From contig NZ_JAACJE010000001.1 of assembly GCF_010020825.1 (NCBI RefSeq), positions 1,364,001 through 1,428,000 on the forward strand: a stretch of 64,000 nt of DNA, written 5' to 3'. Source of the DNA: Acidovorax sp. 210-6 (GTDB lineage Bacteria > Pseudomonadota > Gammaproteobacteria > Burkholderiales > Burkholderiaceae_C). Numbering within the stretch: position 1 is the first letter of the stretch; every line of letters begins with the position of its first letter. The notes beneath the pieces are model-generated. The model saw only the letters and a list, made by a program, of their open reading frames with translations. It searched no databases and was not told the DNA's origin. Positions 57,486 through 64,000 of this stretch are shown here, in pieces. A program made the translations under genes and the position numbers.

Positions 57486-57503
57486 ACCGAGCGAGCGCTC
57501 GGT
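57486..57503. promoter_or_regulatory. TetR-type operator ACCGAGCG-AG-CGCTCGGT
   Basis: A perfect palindrome with 8-bp arms and a 2-base spacer, 27 bases before the acyl-CoA dehydrogenase start and between divergent genes. Its size and form suit a TetR dimer, most likely the product of the adjacent gene. Confidence 0.7.
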
Positions 57504-57529
57504 GTTTATTTCGAGCGAGACAACCCCAC

Positions 57530-59329
57530 ATGGCCACTGCCACCATCAGCGAGCGCGAGCTCGCCTTCCTGCTTTACGAAGTCCTGGACACCGCGGGCCT
57601 GCTGCGGCGCGAGCGCTATGCCGAGCACTCGCGCGAGGTCTTCGACGCCACGCTGGAGACGGCGCGCCAGCTGGCCGAGGATTTGCTGGCGCCGCATCTG
57701 CGCGAGGGCGACGAGAACGAGCCACAGTTCGAGAATGGCCGGGCCCGCCTCGTCGCGCCGACCCGCGCGGCGTGGCAGGCCATCGCGGATGCCGGGTTCC
57801 TCAGTGCGCACTGGGAGCAGGCCGAGGGCGGGCTGCAGCTGCCGGAGGTCGTGCTGCGCGCGGCGATGAGCGCCTTCTACGCGGCCAACGTCGGCACGGC
57901 GGCCTATGCGATGCTGACGATCGGCGCGGCCAATCTGCTGCGCACCTTCGGCAGCCCACAGCTCCGGGCCCGCTACCTCGCGCCGCTGGGCGACGGCCGC
58001 TTCGCCGGCACGATGGCATTGACCGAGCCGTCGCAGGGTTCCGCCCTGGGCGACATCAAGACCTACGCCGTGCCCCAGGCCGATGGGAGCTACCGCGTTT
58101 TCGGCCAGAAGATGTTCATCTCCGGCGGCGAGCAGGACCTCACCGAGAACATCGTGCACATGGTGCTCGCGCGCATCCAGGGCGCGCCGCCCGGCGTCAA
58201 GGGCATCTCGCTGTTCCTGGTGCCCAAGATCCTGCCCGGCGAGCACGGGGCGGCGGACACGCCGAACGACGTGGCGCTGGCCGGGCTGCTGCACAAGATG
58301 GGCTGGCGCAACACCACCTCCACCGTGCTGTCCTTCGGGGAGAAGGGCGGCGCGGTGGGCTGGCTGGTCGGCCGCGAGCACCAGGGCCTGGCCCACATGT
58401 TCCAGCTGATGAACGAGGCGCGCATCGGCGTCGGCGTCATGTCCGCCAGCATCGCCTGGCGCGGCTTCAGCGAGTCGCTGGCCTACGCGCGCGAGCGGCC
58501 GCAGGGCCGCCTGCCGTCGAACAAGGATCCGCTGTCGCCGCAGGTCAAGCTGGTCGAGCACTCCGACGTGCGCCGGATGCTGCTGGTGCAGAAGGCCTAC
58601 GCCGAGGGCAGCCTGGCCCTGTGCCTGTACGCCTGCAGCCTGTTCGAGGACCAGCACACCCATCCGGAGCCGCCGGCGCGCGCAGCGGCCGGCCGGCTGC
58701 TCGACGTCCTCACGCCGGTCGTGAAGTCCTGGCCTGCGCGCTACGGCGCGGCGGCCAACGACCTGGCCATTCAGGTGCTCGGCGGCGCGGGCTACACGCG
58801 CGACTACCCGCTGGAGCAGCTGTACCGCGACCAGCGCCTGAACATGATCCACGAGGGGACCGAGGCCATCCACGGCATCGATCTGCTCGGCCGCAAGGTG
58901 CTGGCGGAGCAGGGCGCGGGGCTGCGCCTGTTCGTCGACACCGTGCGCCAGGACGCCGGGCGCGCCTCCGAGGCGGGCCTGGGCGACGAGGCGGCGGCCC
59001 TGTGCGCGGCGCTGGACCGCCTGGTGGAGGTCAGCGCGGGGCTCGCCGCGCTGCAGCGCAGCGAGCCCGACCTCGGCCTGGCCAACGCCACGCTGTACCT
59101 CGACGCGTTCGGGCGCGTGACGCTGGCCTGGATCTGGCTGCTGCAGGGGCGGGCGGCGGCGCGCGCGCTGCCGGCCGCCAGCGGGGAGGCCGCCGACCAC
59201 TACCGCGGCAAGCTGCAGGCCATGCGCTACTTCTTCCAGTGGGAGCTGCCGCAGACGCACGCCCAGTGGGCGTTGCTCGCGCGTGCCGACCGCTGCGCCT
59301 ACGACATGCGCGACGCGTGGTTCATCTGA
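57530..59329 (+). CDS. Acyl-CoA dehydrogenase
   Basis: 599-residue FAD flavoprotein of the longer acyl-CoA dehydrogenase class. An N-terminal extension and helical domain ([15 protein letters not shown]) are followed by the middle beta-domain ([30 protein letters not shown]) and the C-terminal helical domain. The catalytic Glu is probably in [15 protein letters not shown] at 57530. First gene of a beta-oxidation operon downstream of the TetR operator. Chain or ring substrate unknown. Confidence 0.92.
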   Translation: MATATISERELAFLLYEVLDTAGLLRRERYAEHSREVFDATLETARQLAEDLLAPHLREGDENEPQFENGRARLVAPTRAAWQAIADAGFLSAHWEQAEGGLQLPEVVLRAAMSAFYAANVGTAAYAMLTIGAANLLRTFGSPQLRARYLAPLGDGRFAGTMALTEPSQGSALGDIKTYAVPQADGSYRVFGQKMFISGGEQDLTENIVHMVLARIQGAPPGVKGISLFLVPKILPGEHGAADTPNDVALAGLLHKMGWRNTTSTVLSFGEKGGAVGWLVGREHQGLAHMFQLMNEARIGVGVMSASIAWRGFSESLAYARERPQGRLPSNKDPLSPQVKLVEHSDVRRMLLVQKAYAEGSLALCLYACSLFEDQHTHPEPPARAAAGRLLDVLTPVVKSWPARYGAAANDLAIQVLGGAGYTRDYPLEQLYRDQRLNMIHEGTEAIHGIDLLGRKVLAEQGAGLRLFVDTVRQDAGRASEAGLGDEAAALCAALDRLVEVSAGLAALQRSEPDLGLANATLYLDAFGRVTLAWIWLLQGRAAARALPAASGEAADHYRGKLQAMRYFFQWELPQTHAQWALLARADRCAYDMRDAWFI

Positions 59330-59370
59330 AGCCGCGACGCATTCCCTTTCCATCTCCACCGCAGGACCTT

Positions 59371-60558
59371 ATGAGCCAGGCCGTCATCGTTTCCGTCGCG
59401 CGCACCCCCATCGGGCGCGCCTACAAAGGGGCATTCAATGCCATCAAGTCGCCCACGCTGCTGGGCCATGCCATCGGGCACGCCGTCGCGCGCGCCGGCG
59501 CCGGCCCGGACGAGGTCGACGACGTCGTCGTGGGCACGGTGCTGGGCGCCGGCACGGCCGGCATGAACCTGGCGCGCAACGCCGCGCTCGCGGCCGGGCT
59601 GGGCGTGGCGGTGAGCGGCCAGACCCTGGACCGCCAGTGCGCTTCCGGGCTCATGGCGGTGGCGACGGCCGCCAAGCAGATCATCGTGGACGGCATGCGG
59701 GTCGTGGTCGCGGGCGGCCAGGAAAACATCTCCGCGGTGCAGAAGGGCTACTTCGACTGGGCCTCGGCGGAGGCGGACCCCGCCGTCCAGGCCAAGGTGC
59801 CGCACGCCTACATGCCCATGCTGCAGACGGCGGAGTTCGTCGCCAGGAAGTACGGGATCGGCCGCGAGGCGCAGGACCTGTACGCGCTGCAATCGCAGCA
59901 GCGCACGGCGGCGGCCCAGCAGGCTGGACGCTTCGACGCCGAGATCGTGCCCCTGCCGTCGCGCATGGCCGTGGTCGACAAGGAGACCCAGGCCGTCAGC
60001 CACCGCGACGTGACCCTGGCCCAGGACGAGGGCAACCGCCCGGAGACCACGCTCGAGAGCCTGGCCGCGCTCAAGCCCGTGATCGAGGGCGGCAGCGTCA
60101 CGGCGGGCAATGCCAGCCAGCTCTCCGATGGCGCCGCCGCCTGCGTGCTGATGGACGATGCGCTCGCGGCGCAGCGCGGCCTGAAGCCCCTGGGCATCTA
60201 CCGGGGCATCGCGGTGGCCGGCGTGGCGCCGGAGGAGATGGGCATCGGGCCCGTGCTGGCGGTGCCCAAGCTGCTGCGCCAGCACGGCCTCACCGTCGAC
60301 GACATCGGCCTGTGGGAGCTGAACGAGGCCTTCGCCTGCCAGGCGCTGTACTGCCGCGACCGGCTGGGCATCGACCCGGAGCGCTTCAACGTCAACGGGG
60401 GCGGTATCTCCGTGGGGCATCCCTACGGGATGAGCGGCGCGCGGCTCGTGGGCCACGCGCTGATCGAGGGGCGCAGGCGCGGCGCGCGCTATGTGGTGGT
60501 GACGATGTGTGTGGGCGGCGGCATGGGCGCGGCCGGACTTTTCGAGGTGGTGGCATGA
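59371..60558 (+). CDS. Thiolase (acetyl-CoA acyltransferase)
   Basis: 395 residues. The acyl-accepting Cys is in [12 protein letters not shown], the His in [17 protein letters not shown], and the second Cys in [12 protein letters not shown]. It cleaves 3-ketoacyl-CoA in the last step of beta-oxidation. The stop overlaps the next start (ATGA). Confidence 0.94.
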   Translation: MSQAVIVSVARTPIGRAYKGAFNAIKSPTLLGHAIGHAVARAGAGPDEVDDVVVGTVLGAGTAGMNLARNAALAAGLGVAVSGQTLDRQCASGLMAVATAAKQIIVDGMRVVVAGGQENISAVQKGYFDWASAEADPAVQAKVPHAYMPMLQTAEFVARKYGIGREAQDLYALQSQQRTAAAQQAGRFDAEIVPLPSRMAVVDKETQAVSHRDVTLAQDEGNRPETTLESLAALKPVIEGGSVTAGNASQLSDGAAACVLMDDALAAQRGLKPLGIYRGIAVAGVAPEEMGIGPVLAVPKLLRQHGLTVDDIGLWELNEAFACQALYCRDRLGIDPERFNVNGGGISVGHPYGMSGARLVGHALIEGRRRGARYVVVTMCVGGGMGAAGLFEVVA

Positions 60559-61436
60559 ACGGAATCAAGAACTCCCTGGCGGGCAAGACCCTCTTCATCA
60601 CCGGCGCGAGCCGGGGCATCGGCCTGGAGATCGCGCTGCGGGCCGCGCGCGACGGCGCCAACGTGGTCATCGCGGCCAAGACCACCGAGCCGCACCCCAA
60701 GCTGCCGGGCACCATCTACACGGCCGCCGAAGCGGTCGAGCAGGCCGGGGGCAAGGCCCTGGCGCTCGTGCTGGACGTGCGCGACGAGGAGCGGGTCAAG
60801 GCGGCCGTGGCGCAGGCGGCCGAGCACTTCGGCGGCATCGACGCCTGCATCAACAACGCGTCGGCGATCAACCTGGCCAAGTCCGAGGACATCGACCTCA
60901 AGCGCTTCGACCTGATCCAGCAGATCAACATGCGCGGCACCTTCGTGACCTCGCGGGCCTGCATCCCCTACCTGCGCCAGAGCAGCAACCCCCACATCCT
61001 CGCGCTGTCGCCGCCCTTGACCCTGCGCGCCGACTGGTTCGCGCAGCACCTGCCCTACACGATGTCCAAGTACGGCATGTCGATGGTGATGTTCGGGCTG
61101 GCCGAGGAACTGCGCGAGGCCTGCATCGCCTGCAACGCGCTGTGGCCGCGCACGACCGTGGCCACGTCGGCGGTGGAGTTCGCGCTCGGCGGCGACGCGA
61201 TGCTGCGGCAGTCGCGCAACCCGCAGATCATGGCCGACGCCGCCCACGCCATCCTATGCCGGCCCGCGCGCGCCTACACCGGGAATTTCGTGCTGGACGA
61301 CGACGTGCTGGCCGAGGAGGGCGTGACCGATTTCGATCGCTACCGCAACGATCCGGCCAGCGCGCTGCTGCCCGACATCTTCGTGGACCCCGAGGCGCCG
61401 CTGCCGCCGGGATCGAGCTACGCCCCGGCGTCCTGA
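60555..61436 (+). CDS. Short-chain dehydrogenase (HSDL2-like)
   Basis: 293 residues. The NAD(P) motif is [15 protein letters not shown] and the NNAS motif is [11 protein letters not shown]. The active site has Ser in LALSPP and Tyr/Lys in YTMSKYGM. An acidic/proline C-terminal extension resembles the SDR part of HSDL2-type proteins. Translationally coupled to the thiolase gene. Probably oxidises a 3-hydroxyacyl-CoA or a related alcohol. Confidence 0.9.
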   Translation: MNGIKNSLAGKTLFITGASRGIGLEIALRAARDGANVVIAAKTTEPHPKLPGTIYTAAEAVEQAGGKALALVLDVRDEERVKAAVAQAAEHFGGIDACINNASAINLAKSEDIDLKRFDLIQQINMRGTFVTSRACIPYLRQSSNPHILALSPPLTLRADWFAQHLPYTMSKYGMSMVMFGLAEELREACIACNALWPRTTVATSAVEFALGGDAMLRQSRNPQIMADAAHAILCRPARAYTGNFVLDDDVLAEEGVTDFDRYRNDPASALLPDIFVDPEAPLPPGSSYAPAS

Positions 61437-61705
61437 CGCGCGCCGGGCGACCGGCGACTGCGCGTTAGTGCCTATTCCGGTCCGCGCGCAGATGCAGGAT
61501 AATGAGCACGATTATAAATAGTCGTGCTCAATTTACATGGGGAGACGAAACAGCTTCCGCGGGCGACGCCGGCGGCCAACGGGCCGGGCGTTCGCCCCCG
61601 CAGGAGCGTGGTGACCGGGCCGTCCGCCCGGGCCGGTGGCGTCTCCGTACCGAACGCGAGATTCTCGAACAACACCCACGCCCGGACCGCTCCACGTCTT
61701 CCGCC
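61437..61705. other. Intergenic region with operator
   Basis: 269 bases between the SDR and FadB-like genes, containing the palindrome at 61503-61530 in an A+T-rich patch. The frame of the FadB-like gene is open from an ATG at 61502, but that start lies within the palindrome. A separate promoter here would divide the beta-oxidation genes into two transcripts. Confidence 0.5.
61503..61530. promoter_or_regulatory. Operator TGAGCACGA-N10-TCGTGCTCA
   Basis: Perfect 9-bp arms around a TATAAATA-containing centre that looks like a -10 element, so a bound repressor would sit on the promoter. Its sequence differs from the TetR site at 57486, implying a different regulator. Confidence 0.6.
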
Positions 61706-63808
61706 ATGACCTCTCCCATCACCTTCTCCCGCGACGGCCGCATCGGCCTGGTCGAGATCCACAATCCTCCGGTCAACGCCCTGTCCATCCCCGTCGTCGA
61801 CGGGCTGGCATCCGCACTGGAGCAGTTCGAGGCGACCCCCGACCTGGACGCGCTCGTGCTGTACGGCCGCGGGCGCACCTGGGTGGCCGGCGCCGACATC
61901 ACGGCCCTCGAGCAGCCCGGTTTCCCGACGGCGCGCTTCAACACCTTCCTGGCCCGCCTCGAGGCGCAGGCGCGCCCCGTGGTCGTGGCGTTGCACGGCA
62001 CGGTGCTCGGCGGCGGCCTGGAGCTGGCCATGGCCTGCCACCACCGCGTGGCGCAGCCCCAGACGCGCCTGGGCCTTCCCGAGGTGAAGATCGGCATCAT
62101 TCCGGGCTCCCTGGGCACCCAGCGCCTGCCCCGGCTCGCCGGGGCCGAGCTTGCGCTGGAGCTGATCTCGAGCGGGCGCATGATCGGCGCGGCGCAGGCG
62201 GCCTCGGCCGGACTGGTGGACGCGATCGCCGAGGGCGAGCCGCGCGCCATCGGGCTGGCCGCGGCCCGGGCCGTGCTCGCGGCGGGCGCGCCGCTGCGCC
62301 GCGCCAGCACGCTGACCGCCGCGCCGGCCTCCGCCGAGGCGCTGGACCGGGCGGAGGCGGCCGCCGCGAAGAAGCCCGGCTGGCCGCAGCTCGCCGCCGC
62401 CGTGCGCTGCGTGCGCGCGGCCCAGGAACTGCCGTTCGCGCAGGGCGCGGCGGTCGAGGCGGCCGAGTTCGAGCAACTGGTGCCCTCGCCCTCTGCGCGC
62501 GCGCTGCGCCACCTGTTCTTCGCCGAGCGCGAGGCGATGAAGATCCCCGGCCTGCCGCGCGACACGGCGTTGCGCCCCGTCCGCAAGGTCGGCATCGTCG
62601 GCGCCGGCACGATGGGCGGCGGTATCGCGATGAACTTCGCCAACGCCGGTATCCCCACGGTCGTCGTGGAAGTCTCCGACGAGGCCCTGCAGCGCGGCCT
62701 GGGGCTGGTGCGCAGGAACTACGAGGCCAGCGCCGCCAAGGGGCGGCTCACGCGCGAGCAGGTCGACCAGCGCATGGCGCTGCTGCAGGGCGCCCTCGAC
62801 TACGCCGCTCTGGGCGACTGCGACCTGGTCATCGAGGCGGTGTTCGAGGACCTCGCCCTCAAGACCGAGGTCTGCGCCAGGCTGGGCGCGGCCGTCAAGC
62901 CGGGCGCCATCATCGCCACCAACACCTCCACGCTGGACGTGGACGCGCTCGCGCGCGCCACCGGCCGCCCGGCCGACGTGGTGGGAATGCACTTCTTCAG
63001 CCCGGCCAACGTGATGCGGCTGCTGGAGGTGGTGCGCGGCGCGGCCACCGCGCCGGACGTGCTGGCCACCGTGATGAAGCTGGCCTCCACGATCGGGAAG
63101 GTGCCGGTGGTCTCGGGCGTCTGCTACGGCTTCATTGGCAACCGCATGGCCGAGGTGTACATGCGCGAGGCGGAGTTCCTGATCCTGGAGGGCGCCGAGC
63201 CGGCGCAGGTGGACGCGGCCGTGGAGGCCCTGGGCATGGCCATGGGGCCGTGCCGCATGCTCGACATGGCCGGCGTGGATGTCGGCGCCCGCACCGTCAT
63301 CGAGTACGGCAAGGCTGGCGGGCTACCGCCGGATCCGAGCTACCGGGCGCTGGTGCGCAAGCTGTTCGAACTCGGCCGCTTCGGCCAGAAGACCGGCGCC
63401 GGCTACTACCGCTACGAGGGGCGCAGTCCGCTGCCCGACCCGCAGGTGACCGCGATCGCCGCGGCGCTGGCCGCGGAACACGGTATCGCGCGGCGCGAGC
63501 GCATCGGGCCCGAGGAAATCGTCGAGCGCCTGATGTACCCGCTGATCAACGAGGGCCTGAAGATCCTCGACGAGGGCATCGCCTACCGGCCCGGCGACAT
63601 CGACGTGGTGTGGGTGGCGGGCTATGGCTTCCCCGACCACCGCGGCGGGCCGATGTGGATGGCCGGGGAGATCGGGCTGGACGTCATCGCCGGCCGCCTG
63701 GCGCACTACGCCGCGCAGCGCGGCAACCCCTACGGCTATTGGACGCCGGCCCGGCGGCTGGCGGCCGCCATCGCCGGCGTAGCCCACGAGACACAGGAGA
63801 CACCATGA
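61706..63808 (+). CDS. FadB/FadJ-type enoyl-CoA hydratase / 3-hydroxyacyl-CoA dehydrogenase
   Basis: 700-residue multifunctional beta-oxidation enzyme. The N-terminal crotonase domain has both catalytic Glu equivalents (GGGLELAMAC and LPEVKIGIIPG). The central Rossmann domain has VGIVGAGTMGGGIAMNFA, with the catalytic His in GMHFFSPANVMRLLEVV, followed by 3-hydroxyacyl-CoA dehydrogenase C-terminal domains (YGFPDHRGGPMW). The ATG at 61706 matches the family N-terminus but has no obvious Shine-Dalgarno sequence. The stop overlaps the next start. Confidence 0.92.
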   Translation: MTSPITFSRDGRIGLVEIHNPPVNALSIPVVDGLASALEQFEATPDLDALVLYGRGRTWVAGADITALEQPGFPTARFNTFLARLEAQARPVVVALHGTVLGGGLELAMACHHRVAQPQTRLGLPEVKIGIIPGSLGTQRLPRLAGAELALELISSGRMIGAAQAASAGLVDAIAEGEPRAIGLAAARAVLAAGAPLRRASTLTAAPASAEALDRAEAAAAKKPGWPQLAAAVRCVRAAQELPFAQGAAVEAAEFEQLVPSPSARALRHLFFAEREAMKIPGLPRDTALRPVRKVGIVGAGTMGGGIAMNFANAGIPTVVVEVSDEALQRGLGLVRRNYEASAAKGRLTREQVDQRMALLQGALDYAALGDCDLVIEAVFEDLALKTEVCARLGAAVKPGAIIATNTSTLDVDALARATGRPADVVGMHFFSPANVMRLLEVVRGAATAPDVLATVMKLASTIGKVPVVSGVCYGFIGNRMAEVYMREAEFLILEGAEPAQVDAAVEALGMAMGPCRMLDMAGVDVGARTVIEYGKAGGLPPDPSYRALVRKLFELGRFGQKTGAGYYRYEGRSPLPDPQVTAIAAALAAEHGIARRERIGPEEIVERLMYPLINEGLKILDEGIAYRPGDIDVVWVAGYGFPDHRGGPMWMAGEIGLDVIAGRLAHYAAQRGNPYGYWTPARRLAAAIAGVAHETQETP

Positions 63809-64000
63809 AGATTTCATCGACCTTGCAGGAGGTCCAGCCGGACCGCTATGGACAGGAGGCGGACAGCGCCCTCCTGTCGGGCACGGAGGCCCTGGCGCGG
63901 CTGCCGCTGGAGCAGCGCTGGCGCGACCGGGCCGCCGGCCTCAACACCGGGGGCTTCATCTCAGGCTACCGCGGCTCGCCGCTGGCCACCTACGACATGG
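63805..64000 (+). CDS. Indolepyruvate:ferredoxin oxidoreductase-like protein, partial
   Basis: The first 65 codons of a gene that runs off the window. The end of the visible part (GLNTGGFISGYRGSPLATYD) is the hallmark N-terminal thiamine-diphosphate domain of the fused, large 2-oxoacid:ferredoxin oxidoreductases found in aerobic proteobacteria. Normally about 1,150 residues. Coupled to the FadB-like gene by an ATGA overlap, so it belongs to the same acyl-CoA operon. Confidence 0.8.
   Translation, partial: MKISSTLQEVQPDRYGQEADSALLSGTEALARLPLEQRWRDRAAGLNTGGFISGYRGSPLATYDM

Noticed and set aside
57502-60558. A 1,018-codon open frame overlapping the acyl-CoA dehydrogenase and thiolase genes
   Set aside because: It is the thiolase gene extended backwards through an Arg/Ala-rich shadow frame of the dehydrogenase gene. 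High GC content makes such frames common; the conserved domains fix the real starts.

Overview
The window is GC-rich DNA that looks like a betaproteobacterium of the Comamonadaceae (Comamonas, Delftia, Acidovorax, Hydrogenophaga or Variovorax type). The evidence is a protocatechuate 4,5-cleavage (pmd) operon with Comamonas-like gene order, IS1071 elements, Bug-type and branched-chain binding proteins, a Gram-negative porin, and a chemoreceptor ending in an Asp-Trp-Glu-Ser-Phe tail. It is an accessory catabolic region built by mobile elements. I cannot tell whether it is plasmid or chromosome.

Layout. (1) 1-5.86 kb: a chemoreceptor gene, a 5'-truncated parC fragment, an IS91-family transposase gene whose start codon abuts a LexA-like box, and a fragment of a dihydrolipoamide dehydrogenase gene cut by an insertion. 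(2) 5.86-31.93 kb: a tandem array of four IS1071 copies alternating with three copies of a 4.4-kb segment. Each segment holds the 3' part of a nuclease-like gene, a secreted alpha/beta-hydrolase gene, and a 5'-truncated IS3-family transposase. The repeat period is 7,610 bp. The middle unit is 33 bp longer because of a cluster of indels confined to the nuclease-like fragment and the adjoining IS end. (3) 31.9-41.6 kb: a maleate isomerase-like gene, then, on the minus strand, the pmd operon (ModA-like protein, pmdE, pmdF, a dehydrogenase, pmdD, pmdA, pmdB, pmdC, aldo/keto reductase), with a divergent LysR regulator gene. (4) 41.9-43.8 kb: an orphan branched-chain-type binding protein and a small Cys-rich membrane protein. 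(5) 43.8-51.5 kb: a minus-strand homogentisate operon (FAD monooxygenase, Bug-type binding protein, porin, hmgA, fahA) with a divergent LysR gene. (6) 51.7-53.8 kb: a small DUF2798 membrane protein and a citrate synthase-like protein with an N-terminal helix-turn-helix. (7) 53.9-56.6 kb: a three-component Rieske oxygenase. (8) 56.7-64 kb: a TetR regulator divergent from a beta-oxidation operon (acyl-CoA dehydrogenase, thiolase, SDR, FadB-like enzyme, and the start of an indolepyruvate:ferredoxin oxidoreductase-like gene).

Functionally the region combines two lower aromatic pathways. Protocatechuate is taken via 4-carboxy-2-hydroxymuconate semialdehyde to pyruvate and oxaloacetate; homogentisate is taken to fumarate and acetoacetate. 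Peripheral functions surround them: hydrolase, monooxygenase, Rieske oxygenase, beta-oxidation and uptake proteins. The amplified exported hydrolase is a plausible first step for an ester- or amide-type substrate, but nothing in the sequence identifies the substrate. The main points for a second look are the amplified hydrolase array, the LexA-like site on the IS91-family gene, an operator/promoter module shared by two distant small-membrane-protein genes, the citrate synthase-like HTH protein lacking a catalytic Asp, and a pmd operon with no recognisable oxalomesaconate tautomerase or permease gene.
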